Origin: Chloroflexota bacterium
GTDB taxonomy: Bacteria; Chloroflexota; Anaerolineae; Aggregatilineales; J027
Length of the DNA: 64,000 nucleotides
Direction of reading: 5' to 3'
Assembly: GCA_013112715.1 (NCBI GenBank)
Contig: JABFGB010000011.1
Coordinates: 107,137 to 171,136, forward strand
Shown: piece by piece, positions 16,023-26,480 of the stretch
Position numbering within the stretch: the stretch's first letter is position 1
Layout: the number at the start of each line of letters is the position of its first letter
Translations under genes and position numbers: made by a program
The notes under the pieces: model-generated
Databases searched by the model: none
What the model was told of the DNA's origin: nothing
The model's input: only the letters and a program-made list of their open reading frames with translations

Positions 16023-17759
16023 ATGAAATTAACTGGTGCTGAAATTGTTTGGGAATGTTTATTACGTGAAGGGGTTGATCTCGTATTTGGTTATCCCGGC
16101 GGCGCGATTTTACCGATCTATGACGCGCTGACCAAGTATCCACAAATTCGCCATGTTTTGCCGCGTCATGAACAGGGCGGAACGCATATGGCGGAAGGGT
16201 ATGCGCGTGCGACGGGTAAGGTTGGGGTAATGCTGGCGACCAGCGGACCCGGCGCGACCAATTTGGTGACGGGCCTTGCCAACGCCATGATGGATTCGTC
16301 ACCCTTGGTGGCGATTACCGGACAGGTTCCGTTGGGGGCGATTGGGTCGGATGCCTTCCAAGAAACCGACGTAACAGGCTGTACGTTGCCCGTGACCAAG
16401 CACAATTATCTGGTAACACGGACGGAAGATATTGCCTATACCATCCGCGAAGCCTTCCATATTGCGCGGACGGGTCGCCCCGGCCCGGTGTTGGTAGACA
16501 TCCCCAAAGATGTTCAAAATAAAGTGATTGAGTTCCATTATCCCGAAGGTGAACTGCGCCTGCCCGGATATAACGTACCGGGGAAAGCCCACCCCAAAGA
16601 GATTGAAGCTGCGTTAGATTTAATTCATAGTGCTAAACGTCCGCTGATTTTAGCAGGACATGGGGTGTTGATGTCGGGGGCAATGGACGAGATCCGCAGT
16701 TTTGCTGAAATTACGCAAACACCTGTCGCGCTGACCCTGTTGGGCAAGGGTGGTTTTCCAGAAAACCATCCGCTGTGCGTTGGCATGATGGGGATGCACG
16801 GCACTGCGGCGGCGAATCAGGCCATCCAACAGGCCGACCTATTGCTGGCGTTTGGGATGCGATTTGATGACCGCGTGACGGGCAATCTCAAAACTTACTC
16901 GCCCAATTCCAAGAAAATTCATGTCGAAATTGATCCCAGTGAAATCAATAAAAATGTCAAAGTAGATGTCGGCATCATTGGTGATTTGAAAATGGTGCTA
17001 CGCCAACTGCTACCCAAATTGCAGACCGGGCAACATCAAGAGTGGATTGGTCAAATCCGCGATTGGGAAGAAGACACCAGTGAACGCGACATTTTGCTTC
17101 GGCTGGCGGCTCATCCCGATGGCAAATTGTGGGCTGCCCAAGTGATTGCTGAACTGTTCCGCTGCACCGAAGGCAAGGCACTTACCGTCAGCGATGTGGG
17201 TCAGCATCAAATGTTGGAAGCTCAATATTATCCGCACACCCGCCCGCACAGCCTTTTGACGAGTGGTGGTTTGGGCACAATGGGCTTTGGGATGCCCGCC
17301 GCGATTGGTGCAAAATTGGGTCGCCCTGACGAGGAAGTTTGGGCAATTGTTGGCGATGGCGGATTCCAAATGACGCTGACCGAACTCGGCACGGCGATGC
17401 AGGAGCATGTCAACATCAACATTGCTATCATCAATAATTCGTTTTTGGGTATGGTGCGTCAATGGCAGGAATTCTTCTATGAAGAACGCTATCAATCTAC
17501 CCCGTTGAAAAATCCCGACTTTGTGAAGCTGGCCGCCGCCTATGATATTCCGGCGCGACGGGTCAGCACCAAAGAGGAAATCGAAGAGGCTGTGCAGTGG
17601 GCACGCAGCATTGATGGGCCAACGCTGATTGAGTTTGTGGTTGTTCAAAATGACATCGTGTACCCGATGGTACCCGCCGGGGCAGACCTGCACGCCATGA
17701 TCCGACGCCCCAAACCCAGTGAATCACCCGACTTTGAAAATAATCCGACAGCTATCTGA
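16023..17759 (+). CDS. ilvB: Acetolactate synthase, large catalytic subunit
   Basis: ThDP-dependent enzyme that condenses two pyruvates (Val/Leu route) or pyruvate with 2-oxobutyrate (Ile route). The start is ATG 16023 (MKLTGAEIVWECLLREG) with GAGGAGG upstream. The N-terminal domain shows FGYPGGAILPIYDAL and the catalytic glutamate in RHEQGGTHMAEGYARATG. The C-terminal ThDP/Mg site is GDGGFQMTLTELGTAMQE with a later IINNSFLGMVRQWQ. 578 residues is normal length. It works with the small subunit encoded next. Confidence 0.96.
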   Translation: MKLTGAEIVWECLLREGVDLVFGYPGGAILPIYDALTKYPQIRHVLPRHEQGGTHMAEGYARATGKVGVMLATSGPGATNLVTGLANAMMDSSPLVAITGQVPLGAIGSDAFQETDVTGCTLPVTKHNYLVTRTEDIAYTIREAFHIARTGRPGPVLVDIPKDVQNKVIEFHYPEGELRLPGYNVPGKAHPKEIEAALDLIHSAKRPLILAGHGVLMSGAMDEIRSFAEITQTPVALTLLGKGGFPENHPLCVGMMGMHGTAAANQAIQQADLLLAFGMRFDDRVTGNLKTYSPNSKKIHVEIDPSEINKNVKVDVGIIGDLKMVLRQLLPKLQTGQHQEWIGQIRDWEEDTSERDILLRLAAHPDGKLWAAQVIAELFRCTEGKALTVSDVGQHQMLEAQYYPHTRPHSLLTSGGLGTMGFGMPAAIGAKLGRPDEEVWAIVGDGGFQMTLTELGTAMQEHVNINIAIINNSFLGMVRQWQEFFYEERYQSTPLKNPDFVKLAAAYDIPARRVSTKEEIEEAVQWARSIDGPTLIEFVVVQNDIVYPMVPAGADLHAMIRRPKPSESPDFENNPTAI

Positions 17760-17881
17760 AGTGCTCCTCCTAACCAACCCACACCTCCGGCGAATGATGG
17801 TAGAGCTAGAACCGAGCCGGGGGTGATGGGGAGGGGGAAAGGGAGGAAATGGGATAGCTGAGACCTCAGGAGAAAGAAAAG

Positions 17882-18454
17882 ATGAAACATACCCTAATCT
17901 GTTTGGTCGAAAATAAACCCGGTGTGCTAAACCGCGTGGTCAGCCTGTTTCGCCGCCGCAACTTCAATATGGACAGTCTGACGGTAGGCCGCACCCACAA
18001 CCCCGATATTTCGCGTATCACGGTGGTGATGGAAGCCGAGCCGGGGGATGGCAAAAAGGTCGTCATGATGTTGTACAAGCTGATTGATGTGATCGAAGTA
18101 CAGGATGTCACCAATATCCCCACCATTAACCGTGACTTGGCGCTGGTCAAGGTCAGAACGCCGGACGCCTATTCCCGCAATGCTGTCACTGATCTCTGTT
18201 ATGAACGCGGGGCACGGTTGGTAGATATTGGGCCAGAGGTGACGATTGTTGAGTTGGCCGGAGCGGAGGAAAGTGTTGAAAGTTTTGTGGAAGCCCTCCA
18301 CCAATTTGAAATTGTCGAGATGGTGCGAACCGGACGGGTCAGCATGGGGCGCGGTATCCGTACAATGGAACAACGCGACTATAAATCCACCCGTTTTGCG
18401 GCCTATGCCCCGTCGGTCAATGGTGGCGGGTCGGCGGAACATGACGACGAATAG
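17882..18454 (+). CDS. ilvN: Acetolactate synthase, small regulatory subunit
   Basis: Regulatory partner of IlvB that confers valine feedback inhibition. The ATG at 17882 is preceded by AGGAGAAAG. The N-terminal ACT domain is typical (TLICLVENKPGVLNRVVSLF, RRRNFNMDSLTVGRT), followed by the second conserved domain (LALVKVRTPDAYSRNAVTDL and VEALHQFEIVEMVRTGRVSM). 190 residues is longer than the usual 160-175 owing to a polar tail. A 122-base purine-rich gap separates it from ilvB; I see no gene there. Confidence 0.94.
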   Translation: MKHTLICLVENKPGVLNRVVSLFRRRNFNMDSLTVGRTHNPDISRITVVMEAEPGDGKKVVMMLYKLIDVIEVQDVTNIPTINRDLALVKVRTPDAYSRNAVTDLCYERGARLVDIGPEVTIVELAGAEESVESFVEALHQFEIVEMVRTGRVSMGRGIRTMEQRDYKSTRFAAYAPSVNGGGSAEHDDE

Positions 18455-18502
18455 CTAGATAACGCATTTATTTTTCTCAATCACATAAGGAACACAAGCA
18501 AG

Positions 18503-19513
18503 ATGGCAACTATTTATTATGATAAGGACGCCGACCTGAAACGGTTGGAAGGCAAAACCGTCGCAATTATCGGTTATGGCAGTCAGGGTCATGCCCACGC
18601 CCTCAATTTGCGGGACAGTGGGGTCAAGGTGGTGGTAGGTCTGCACGAGGGCAGCAAAAGCCGCGCCAAAGCCCAAGCGGACGGTTTGACTGTGCTCACT
18701 GTCGCCGAGGCCGCTAAACAGGGTGATGTGGTAATGATCCTCATCCCGGACACCATTCAGGCCGATATTTATAACAAGGAAATCGCGCCAAACTTGAAGG
18801 CAGGCAAGACGCTGATGTTCGCGCATGGCTTCAATATCCGCTATGGGCAAATCAAACCCCCAGCAGGTGTGGATGTCAGCATGGTCGCACCCAAAGCCCC
18901 CGGTCATCGCGTGCGGGAAGTCTACACCGAAGGCGGTGGTACGCCCGGACTGGTGGCGGTTGAACAAGATGCCAGCGGGGAAGCCCTCGCCAATGCGCTG
19001 GCCTATGCCAGAGGGATTGGTTGCACACGCGCCGGGGTTATCCAGACCACCTTTACTGAAGAAACCGAAACCGACCTCTTTGGGGAACAGGTGGTGTTGT
19101 GCGGCGGGGTCGCGGGTCTCATCCGCGCCAGCTTTGAAACACTGGTCAAGGCAGGTTATCAACCCGAAATCGCCTATTTTGAATGCCTGCATGAACTGAA
19201 ATTGATCGTAGACCTCATTTATCAAGGCGGCTTGTCGTATATGTGGTACAGCGTCAGTGACACCGCCGAATATGGTGGTTATGTCTCTGGCGAACGTATT
19301 GTACCGGATGCCATCCGCGAAGAAATGTCTGGCATTCTGCATGAAATCCAAGATGGCACGTTTGCCCAACGCTGGATAAAAGAGAACAAAGATGGTCGTC
19401 CATGGTTTAATGGTCGCCGCAAGGAAGAACATAACCATATGATTGAGCAGGTGGGCCAAGAACTACGTGGCATGATGCCGTTTATCAATCCAAAATCCAT
19501 CAAACAAGAATAA
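18503..19513 (+). CDS. ilvC: Ketol-acid reductoisomerase (class I)
   Basis: NADPH- and Mg-dependent isomeroreduction of acetolactate or acetohydroxybutyrate. 336 residues, the short class I form. Nucleotide-binding motif [20 protein letters not shown]. The conserved knotted-domain segments follow: [36 protein letters not shown] and [20 protein letters not shown], which carry the acidic metal ligands. AAGGAA lies upstream of the ATG. It sits 48 bases after ilvN. The long open frame on the opposite strand is a shadow. Confidence 0.97.
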   Translation: MATIYYDKDADLKRLEGKTVAIIGYGSQGHAHALNLRDSGVKVVVGLHEGSKSRAKAQADGLTVLTVAEAAKQGDVVMILIPDTIQADIYNKEIAPNLKAGKTLMFAHGFNIRYGQIKPPAGVDVSMVAPKAPGHRVREVYTEGGGTPGLVAVEQDASGEALANALAYARGIGCTRAGVIQTTFTEETETDLFGEQVVLCGGVAGLIRASFETLVKAGYQPEIAYFECLHELKLIVDLIYQGGLSYMWYSVSDTAEYGGYVSGERIVPDAIREEMSGILHEIQDGTFAQRWIKENKDGRPWFNGRRKEEHNHMIEQVGQELRGMMPFINPKSIKQE

Positions 19514-19630
19514 TCGGTTCATTACGAGAGGATGAAAGGGGGTGGTTCTGGATGGCAGATGATGGCCTTTATGAGCTTAGTGGCTTTGCATGTATTCGCT
19601 TAATCAAGAGTCAAAAAGGATCACCCGACT

Positions 19631-21253
19631 ATGAGCGCGAAAGTTATTGATGACAGTGTAGTACGCATTTTTGATACCACCCTGCGTGATGGTGAGCAAT
19701 CGCCGGGGGCCAGCCTGACCAGTGCTGAAAAATTGGAAATCGCCCGTCAACTCTCCCGTATGGGGGTAGACATCATCGAGGCGGGTTTTCCAGCCGCCAG
19801 CCCCGATGATTTTGAGGCGGTACGTCGTATTGCCCAAGAGGTTGGTACGGAGGATGGCCCAGTGATTTGTGGCTTGGCCCGTGCCGTCGAAAAAGACATC
19901 CGCACCTGTTATGAGGCTGTGCGTGATGCGGCCCATCCCCGTATCCATACCTTTTTGGGGGTCAGCGATATTCACCTAAAATATCAAACCCGCATGACCC
20001 GCGAACAAGCTCTCGATACTGTGCGCGAAATGGTGACGTTGGCCCGTTCGCTGTGTGATGATGTCGAATTTAGCCCAATGGATGCAGGTCGCACCGACCC
20101 CGCTTTCTTGGTACAGATTTTGGCTATCGCAGTGGAATATGGCGCTACTACACTCAATATCCCCGACACGGTGGGTTATGTCACACCGGATGAATACGGC
20201 GAATTGATTTCCAATCTGATTGCCGAAACACCGGGAGCAGGGCCGGGGAGTGGGGTGATCTGGTCAGTCCACTGCCACAACGACTTGGGCCTAGCGACGG
20301 CCAATTCGCTGGCGGGGGTACGCGGCGGGGCACGTCAAGTCGAAGTGACTGTCAATGGCATCGGTGAACGTGCAGGCAATACCTCGCTGGAAGAAGTGGT
20401 CATGGCGCTGGCGACTCGTCCGCAATTTTATGGCCTGCGTACCAACATTGACACCACACAAATTACCCGCGCCAGCCGCCTCGTCAGCAATTATACGGGG
20501 ATGCCTGTCCAACCGAATAAGGCCATTGTCGGTGCGAATGCCTTTGCCCATGAAGCCGGGATTCACCAAGACGGGGTGCTGAAAGAAAAAAGCACCTACG
20601 AAATCATGACCCCCCAATCGGTTGGCCTCCATGCCAGTTCGTTGGTCTTGGGCAAACACAGCGGACGCCATGCTCTCAAGGTGCGCCTCAAAGAATTGGG
20701 TTATGAGGTCGAAGGCGACGCCCTCAATCAAATTTTTGCCCGATTCAAAGCTGTTGCCGACGCCAAGAAAAATGTGACCGATGCCGATCTCGAAGCCCTG
20801 ATGATAGATGAATTTCAAGGGCCAAAGGAATTTTTTAGACTGCTGGACATGCAGGTTTCCTGCGGCACGATGGGGATGCCTACCGCCACAGTCAAGATTC
20901 AAACCCCTGCTGGCGAAGAAAAGGTTGAGGCACGGGTTGGCACAGGGCCAGTAGATGCCTGCTATCGGGCGATTGATACCGTAGTCCAACTGAAAAATGT
21001 GTTGATTGAATATAGTGTCCACAGCGTCACGGAAGGGATTGATGCCCTCGGTGAAGTAACCGTCCGTATTTCACCTGCCCAGAATGGCGACCATGAGACC
21101 CGCACCTTTGGTGGCTATGGGGCGGATTCGGACATTATTGTGGCGAGTGCCAAAGCGTATATGGCGGCGCTCAACCGCATGATTGCTGTCCTCGGCACAG
21201 GCGATATTCCCGCCGAAGGAGTTGTGGCAGCGGTCAGCGTTTCGGGTGATTAA
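19631..21253 (+). CDS. leuA: 2-isopropylmalate synthase
   Basis: Condenses acetyl-CoA and 2-oxoisovalerate, the committed step of leucine synthesis. The TIM-barrel HMGL-like domain begins [20 protein letters not shown], with [20 protein letters not shown], the metal-site [19 protein letters not shown] and [20 protein letters not shown]. The roughly 150-residue C-terminal part ([20 protein letters not shown]) is the LeuA regulatory domain that senses leucine. 540 residues is full length. AGGA lies upstream of the ATG, and a 117-base gap precedes it. Confidence 0.95.
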   Translation: MSAKVIDDSVVRIFDTTLRDGEQSPGASLTSAEKLEIARQLSRMGVDIIEAGFPAASPDDFEAVRRIAQEVGTEDGPVICGLARAVEKDIRTCYEAVRDAAHPRIHTFLGVSDIHLKYQTRMTREQALDTVREMVTLARSLCDDVEFSPMDAGRTDPAFLVQILAIAVEYGATTLNIPDTVGYVTPDEYGELISNLIAETPGAGPGSGVIWSVHCHNDLGLATANSLAGVRGGARQVEVTVNGIGERAGNTSLEEVVMALATRPQFYGLRTNIDTTQITRASRLVSNYTGMPVQPNKAIVGANAFAHEAGIHQDGVLKEKSTYEIMTPQSVGLHASSLVLGKHSGRHALKVRLKELGYEVEGDALNQIFARFKAVADAKKNVTDADLEALMIDEFQGPKEFFRLLDMQVSCGTMGMPTATVKIQTPAGEEKVEARVGTGPVDACYRAIDTVVQLKNVLIEYSVHSVTEGIDALGEVTVRISPAQNGDHETRTFGGYGADSDIIVASAKAYMAALNRMIAVLGTGDIPAEGVVAAVSVSGD

Positions 21254-21342
21254 CAGTGTGATTGAATGATGGGGCGGGGGAAGTCAGCCTGCCCCTTGAT
21301 GATGAGCCATTATTGATTGTAGTCTCAACAAGGAATTGCATG

Positions 21343-22785
21343 ATGCCTAAGACCCTCTTTGAAAAAATCTGGGATGCCCATGTTGTTAGCCACCCGCCCA
21401 ATTCACCAGCGGTGCTGTACATTGACCTGCATCTCATCCATGAAGTGACCTCTCCTCAGGCGTTTACTGAGCTACGTCAGCGTGGTATCAAGGCCCGTCG
21501 CCCCCTGCAGACCATCGCTACGATGGATCACAGCACCCCGACGACCCCACGCGGCGCGGATGGCCTGATTCCTGTCACCGATGCAATGGCCGTCACTCAA
21601 CTCAAGACGTTGGTAGACAATTGCCATGAACACGGGATTCCGGTGTTTGAACTCGGCACGGAAAAACAGGGCATTGTGCATGTCATCGGGCCAGAACTCG
21701 GTCTAACCCAGCCGGGCATGACGATTGTTTGCGGGGACAGCCACACCAGCACGCACGGCGCTTTTGGGGCATTGGCCTTTGGTATTGGCACTAGTGAAGT
21801 CGCACACGTCTTGGCGACCCAGACTCTGCTGCAAAACAAACCCAAGACCTATGAAATTCGCGTAGATGGTCAGTTGCAGGAGGGGGTCACGGCGAAAGAT
21901 ATTATTTTGGCGGTGATTGCTAACATCGGCATCGGCGGCGGTACAGGTCACGTTTTTGAATATACGGGCAGAGCCATTCGCAGCCTTTCGATGGAAGCAC
22001 GCATGACCATCTGCAATATGAGTATTGAGGGTGGGGCGCGGGCTGGTTTAATCGCCCCCGACGAAACGACCTTTAATTATATTCAGGGTCGGCCTCATGC
22101 CCCACAAGGCGCGGATTGGGATAAAGCGGTGGCCTATTGGCGTACCTTGCCCTCCGATGAAGGCGCGACCTATGACAAGCAGTTGATTTTGGACGCCAAC
22201 ACCCTCGCCCCGATGATTACCTATGGCACGAATCCGGGCATGGGCATGTCCATCACGGAGCGTGTGCCTGACCCCAAACATGTCAGCGACAACAGCCAGA
22301 AGATGGCCCTCGACAAAGCATTGGCCTATATGGATTTGCAGCCGGGGCAGCCACTCTTGGGGCATAAGGTAGACGTGGTGTTTATCGGCTCCTGCACCAA
22401 TTCCCGTATAAGCGATTTGCGTTTGGCGGCCCAGATGATTAAGGGGCATCGCGTGGCGGAGGGGGTGCGGATGTTGGTTGTGCCGGGGTCGCAGACCGTT
22501 AAGCGCCAAGCCGAGGCCGAAGGATTACATAAGGTCTTTATGGAAGCCGGGGCGGAATGGCGTGAGGCCGGATGTAGCATGTGTATCGCAATGAACGGCG
22601 ACCAATTGCAACCGGGGCAGTATGCGGTCAGCACCAGCAATCGCAATTTCGAAGGGCGTCAGGGGCGGGGTGGTCGAACCTTCCTTGCCAGCCCATTGAC
22701 CGCCGTCGCGTCGGCTATCAACGGGGTTGTCACCGACCCACGCACGATGGTCGCTGAACGCGCTTTTGAAGTTGCACCAGTGTAG
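21343..22785 (+). CDS. leuC: 3-isopropylmalate/citramalate dehydratase, large subunit
   Basis: Aconitase-family [4Fe-4S] isomerase subunit, used with LeuD for leucine and, with citramalate, for isoleucine. The start is the second of two adjacent ATGs (21340, 21343), giving [15 protein letters not shown], which fits the family start and leaves AGGA 8 bases upstream. Cluster cysteines are in [20 protein letters not shown] and [15 protein letters not shown]. Substrate-site segments include [20 protein letters not shown] and [14 protein letters not shown]. 480 residues, normal. Confidence 0.95.
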   Translation: MPKTLFEKIWDAHVVSHPPNSPAVLYIDLHLIHEVTSPQAFTELRQRGIKARRPLQTIATMDHSTPTTPRGADGLIPVTDAMAVTQLKTLVDNCHEHGIPVFELGTEKQGIVHVIGPELGLTQPGMTIVCGDSHTSTHGAFGALAFGIGTSEVAHVLATQTLLQNKPKTYEIRVDGQLQEGVTAKDIILAVIANIGIGGGTGHVFEYTGRAIRSLSMEARMTICNMSIEGGARAGLIAPDETTFNYIQGRPHAPQGADWDKAVAYWRTLPSDEGATYDKQLILDANTLAPMITYGTNPGMGMSITERVPDPKHVSDNSQKMALDKALAYMDLQPGQPLLGHKVDVVFIGSCTNSRISDLRLAAQMIKGHRVAEGVRMLVVPGSQTVKRQAEAEGLHKVFMEAGAEWREAGCSMCIAMNGDQLQPGQYAVSTSNRNFEGRQGRGGRTFLASPLTAVASAINGVVTDPRTMVAERAFEVAPV

Positions 22786-22787
22786 GG

Positions 22788-23411
22788 ATGTCACGAGTGG
22801 AAACAAGAATCTCATTGGTGCGGCATGGGCTTGTCCACAATCCGCAACAAATCTTCTATCAGCGGATGCCCCGTTTTCGATTGGCTGATGAGGGCAAGGA
22901 TCAAGCACGCGCCGCCGCCGAATTACTCAAGGGTGAAAAAATCGCCAAGATATTTTCCAGCCCTCTGCTGCGTGCCCAACAAACCGCCAAAATCATCGCA
23001 GGGCCACACAAGATGAAGGTCACAACGACGGTACTGTTGAACGAAGTCCATACGCCGTATGAAGGGCGTACCTATGCTGATTTGGATGCACGGAAGTGGG
23101 ATTTGTACAGTGAATCCCGCCCGCCCTATGAACAGCCACTGCAAGTGTGGTCACGGGTGCAAAAATTCATCCGTCGGACGCGCCGCGCCTATCCCGGTCA
23201 GCATGTGGTCGCGGTTTCGCATGGGGACGTGATCGCGTTTACGGTGTTGTGGGCAATGGGGCTGGCGGTGGATGTCAAGGTAGCACGCACCGAACTACCG
23301 AAACTTGACCCCATAGCCAATTACATTGCCCATTGTTCCATTTCGACGATGACCTTTTTGACCGACGACATGGGCGAGATGCCCCAATTTGAATATCGCA
23401 GACCATATTAG
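22788..23411 (+). CDS. Histidine phosphatase family (phosphoglycerate mutase-like) protein
   Basis: 207 residues. The catalytic RHG motif is at the N-terminus (RISLVRHGLVHNPQQIFYQR), with the second basic motif in SSPLLRAQQTAKIIAGP and the second histidine in HVVAVSHGDVIAFTVLWAMG. The broad family includes mutases, phosphatases acting on small phospho-metabolites, and signalling phosphatases. It begins 2 bases after leuC and ends 9 bases before leuD, so it is embedded in the operon between two subunits of one enzyme. No function in this pathway is established; the substrate is unknown. Confidence 0.85.
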   Translation: MSRVETRISLVRHGLVHNPQQIFYQRMPRFRLADEGKDQARAAAELLKGEKIAKIFSSPLLRAQQTAKIIAGPHKMKVTTTVLLNEVHTPYEGRTYADLDARKWDLYSESRPPYEQPLQVWSRVQKFIRRTRRAYPGQHVVAVSHGDVIAFTVLWAMGLAVDVKVARTELPKLDPIANYIAHCSISTMTFLTDDMGEMPQFEYRRPY

Positions 23412-23420
23412 AGGTGAATC

Positions 23421-24020
23421 ATGGAACCATTGAAACCATTTAGCGCCAGTTTAGTGCCGCTGCCCATTGAAAACATTGATACTGACCAGATTATCCCGGC
23501 GCGTTATCTTAAGGTGACAGATAAAAATTCGCTGGCGGAAGGCTGTTTTACCGATTGGCGGCAAGACCCCGAATTTGTACTCAATAACCCGCGTTATCAA
23601 AATGGGCATATTTTGGTAGCAGGGCATAACTTTGGCTGTGGCTCCTCTCGTGAACATGCACCTTGGGCATTGAAGGCCTATGGCTTTCAGGCCGTCATCA
23701 GTACGTACTTTGCCGACATTTTCCGTAATAACTCGCTGAAAAATGGCCTGCTGCCGATTATCGTAGATGCGGAGACCCACCAAGCCCTGCTAGATTTGGC
23801 GGAGGAAGCACCGGAAGCCGAAGTGCATATTGACCTTGCCAGCCAGACTGTGACATTGCCAAATGGACAAAAGGCCTCCTTCCCAATTGACCCGTTTTCC
23901 AAAACGTGCCTCTTGGAAGGGATTGATGAACTTGGCTATCTGATGAAGCAGACGCCTGAAATCGAGGCATTTGAAGCCAGCCACCCGCCGCGAGTCCAGA
24001 CAGTTTTGGCAGGCCGATAA
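23421..24020 (+). CDS. leuD: 3-isopropylmalate/citramalate dehydratase, small subunit
   Basis: Swivelling-domain partner of LeuC. Characteristic segments: [66 protein letters not shown]. 199 residues is the usual length of the bacterial form. AGAGGTG lies upstream of the ATG at 23421. Confidence 0.95.
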   Translation: MEPLKPFSASLVPLPIENIDTDQIIPARYLKVTDKNSLAEGCFTDWRQDPEFVLNNPRYQNGHILVAGHNFGCGSSREHAPWALKAYGFQAVISTYFADIFRNNSLKNGLLPIIVDAETHQALLDLAEEAPEAEVHIDLASQTVTLPNGQKASFPIDPFSKTCLLEGIDELGYLMKQTPEIEAFEASHPPRVQTVLAGR

Positions 24021-24022
24021 TC

Positions 24023-24883
24023 ATGCGAGAAAAGTTGCGGGAACTTATCCATATAGGCGGGCTTTCGCATTTATCAGAGCAATTAGAAAGCCTTATGCTC
24101 GATTCGATACGAGCTATAACACAGCGCGTGGATAACGAGAGTGAAATTTCGATAGGAGCATCAAAACTTGGTGGCTTGCCTGATCTGCCATCAGAAATTG
24201 ACTGGCCTATTTGGAATAACATCCCGCTTGCTTTTATCGCACAAATCAATCTTGCTGAGGTCAAAGCCTACGATGTAGATAATGTATTGCCATCCGCTGG
24301 AATGCTTTATTTTTTCAATGATGCCGAACAGCCTTGGGGTGGTAGTTTGGAAGATCGCGGGCGCTGGAAAGTGATTTTTTATGATGGGGGTGCTGGCCTC
24401 GAACGCAAATCTGCTCCGACTGTCTTGCCCAGTGACGGATACTTTAATCCTTGTAGTATAGAGTTTTCCAATGAAGCGACCTTACCTCCTACAGATAGCA
24501 ACTATAAATCCACTTATAAAATTGGCCTGCTAGAAATTACTGAGCAGGACTACGAGGCATTATGGGCGCTGAAACCTAAGCTGTATGGTCATGGCCCGAA
24601 TCACAGTTTGTTAGGCCATGCCGACGTAATCCAAACTCCCGATATGGAACTAGCATGTCAGTTACTATCGAACGGTATTCAGTTCGGCATAGGTTACAAA
24701 GACCCCCGTTTTGCCGAGTTACGTGAAGGCGCAAAGGATTGGCGTTTACTATTTCAAGTAGATACAGATGACGGTGCGAATATGATGTGGGGGGATGTAG
24801 GCAGGATTTACTATTGGATTCGGCGTCAAGACCTACAAGCAAGGAATTTCGACAAAGTTTGGTTGATTCTCCAATGCTACTAG
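24023..24883 (+). CDS. YwqG-like (DUF1963) protein
   Basis: Family proteins of this type have no settled function. Recognised from the conserved opening (SEISIGASKLGGLPDLPSEI, DWPIWNNIPLAFIAQINLAE) and a later YFFNDAEQPWGGS-like segment, followed by GHADVIQTPDMELACQLLS and LLFQVDTDDGANMMWGDVGR. 286 residues, cytoplasmic, no membrane segments. It begins 2 bases after leuD and interrupts the leu run before cimA. The codon use looks more AT-rich than in the flanking enzymes, which hints at later insertion; this is an impression, not a computed value. Confidence 0.8.
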   Translation: MREKLRELIHIGGLSHLSEQLESLMLDSIRAITQRVDNESEISIGASKLGGLPDLPSEIDWPIWNNIPLAFIAQINLAEVKAYDVDNVLPSAGMLYFFNDAEQPWGGSLEDRGRWKVIFYDGGAGLERKSAPTVLPSDGYFNPCSIEFSNEATLPPTDSNYKSTYKIGLLEITEQDYEALWALKPKLYGHGPNHSLLGHADVIQTPDMELACQLLSNGIQFGIGYKDPRFAELREGAKDWRLLFQVDTDDGANMMWGDVGRIYYWIRRQDLQARNFDKVWLILQCY

Positions 24884-24908
24884 GGATTTTTAAAATGAGG
24901 GGCATATT

Positions 24909-26477
24909 ATGACGCGCATTGATATTTATGATACGACGCTGCGGGATGGCACACAGGGCGAGGGGATTTCGCTCTCGGTGGATGACAAGCTGAAGATTAC
25001 CGAAATTTTGGATGATCTTGGGGTGGCCTATATCGAAGGCGGCTGGCCCGGTAGTAATCCCAAAGACGCGGCCTATTTTGAAGCGGTGCGCGATGTGAAA
25101 TTGAATCACGCCAAGGTCGCCGCTTTTGGCATGACCTGTCGGGTGGGGGGTGATCCGGCTGATGATGCCAATATCCGCGCCCTGCTTGATGCCCAAACGC
25201 CTGTGGTTACAGTGGTGGGCAAAACCTCCATGCTGCATGTCACCGAAGTCATCTGTACCACCCCTGAAGAAAACCTGCGGATTATCCGCGAAAGTTTGGC
25301 CTACCTTAAAACACAGGGCAAAGAGGTCATCTACGACGCCGAGCATTTTTTTGATGGCTTCAAACTGGATAATGAATACTCGCTGGATACTCTGCAAGCG
25401 GCGGTAGATGGCGGCGCGGATTTGGTCGTGCTGTGTGATACCAACGGCGGCACGATGTATTGGGAATTGGAAGAAATCGTCGGATTTGTGCGTCAAGCCC
25501 TGCCGAATGTCCCACTAGGCATTCACACCCATAATGATGGGGAACTGGGGGTTGCGAATTCGCTGGCGGCGGTGCGGGCCGGGGCGGTGCATGTGCAGGG
25601 CACAATCAACGGTTATGGCGAACGTTGCGGCAATGCCAATTTGTGCAGCATCATCCCCGACCTTGAGATCAAAATGGGCCTTGAGGCGCTCCCTGATGGC
25701 AAAATTCGCCGTCTAACCCATGTGGCCCGCACGGTAGCCGAAATCGCCAATCAGACCCCTTATGGTAATCGTCCCTATGTCGGCAAAAGTGCCTTCGCGC
25801 ATAAGGGTGGGATTCATGTGGCGGCGATGCGGCGGCATGTGGACAGCTATCAGCATATTGACCCGACGCTGGTCGGTAATGAAATGCGCTTCCTCGTCTC
25901 GGATTTATCGGGGCGGGGTAACATTCTGGCATTGGCGGAGGCGTTTAAGCTGGACGCGGAAGACCATATCGCCCGTAAGGTGCTGGATGAAATCAAACAT
26001 CTGGAACATCAAGGGTATGCCTTTGAAGGGGCGGATGCGTCGGTGGCGATGATGCTGCGGCGTGCCCAACCCGATTACAAAGCGCCCTTTGACCTGATTG
26101 ACTATATGGTCTTGGTTGAGCAGCGGCGGGGGCGTGGCATGGTCACGGAGGCCACCATTAAATTATCGGTGGAGGGTGAAGAATTGTATACCGTCGCCGA
26201 TGGCAATGGCCCGGTCAACGCGCTGGATCGTGCTTTGCGAAAAGCGCTCTTACCTGTCTATCCTCGCCTAGCCGAATTCCATTTGGTAGATTATAAAGTG
26301 CGTATCGTGGACAGCGGCTCGGCGACAGGCGCGACGACCCGCGTGCTGATTGATACCCGCAATGGGCATCAGCGTTGGAGTACCGTCGGGGCCAGCACCA
26401 ATATTATTGCGGCAAGCTGGCGGGCATTGGCGGACTCGGTTGAATATGGCCTGTGTTCTGTACAACATGATGGATAA
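24909..26477 (+). CDS. cimA: (R)-citramalate synthase
   Basis: Condenses pyruvate with acetyl-CoA to citramalate, the entry to threonine-independent isoleucine synthesis. It differs from LeuA in the way typical of CimA: IYDTTLRDGTQGEGISLSVD, VAYIEGGWPGSNPKD, a FDGFKLDNEYSLDTL segment, the metal motif GIHTHNDGELGVANSLAAVR, and VQGTINGYGERCGNANLCSI. 522 residues including the C-terminal regulatory domain. GAGGGG precedes the ATG. Citramalate would be processed by LeuCD and LeuB encoded around it. Homocitrate synthase is a remote alternative. Confidence 0.92.
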   Translation: MTRIDIYDTTLRDGTQGEGISLSVDDKLKITEILDDLGVAYIEGGWPGSNPKDAAYFEAVRDVKLNHAKVAAFGMTCRVGGDPADDANIRALLDAQTPVVTVVGKTSMLHVTEVICTTPEENLRIIRESLAYLKTQGKEVIYDAEHFFDGFKLDNEYSLDTLQAAVDGGADLVVLCDTNGGTMYWELEEIVGFVRQALPNVPLGIHTHNDGELGVANSLAAVRAGAVHVQGTINGYGERCGNANLCSIIPDLEIKMGLEALPDGKIRRLTHVARTVAEIANQTPYGNRPYVGKSAFAHKGGIHVAAMRRHVDSYQHIDPTLVGNEMRFLVSDLSGRGNILALAEAFKLDAEDHIARKVLDEIKHLEHQGYAFEGADASVAMMLRRAQPDYKAPFDLIDYMVLVEQRRGRGMVTEATIKLSVEGEELYTVADGNGPVNALDRALRKALLPVYPRLAEFHLVDYKVRIVDSGSATGATTRVLIDTRNGHQRWSTVGASTNIIAASWRALADSVEYGLCSVQHDG

Positions 26478-26480
26478 TTT

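Noticed and set aside
18455..19459. Long open frame antisense to ilvC (334 codons)
   Set aside because: It mirrors the codon pattern of ilvC, has no ribosome site and no recognisable protein features; a typical shadow in GC-rich third positions.
19552..19650. 32-codon frame starting ATGGCAGATGAT and overlapping the leuA start
   Set aside because: Considered as a leuA leader, but it is not Leu-rich and no terminator follows it.
24576..25496. 306-codon frame antisense to the YwqG-like gene and cimA
   Set aside because: Spans two well-supported genes on the other strand; no signals of its own.
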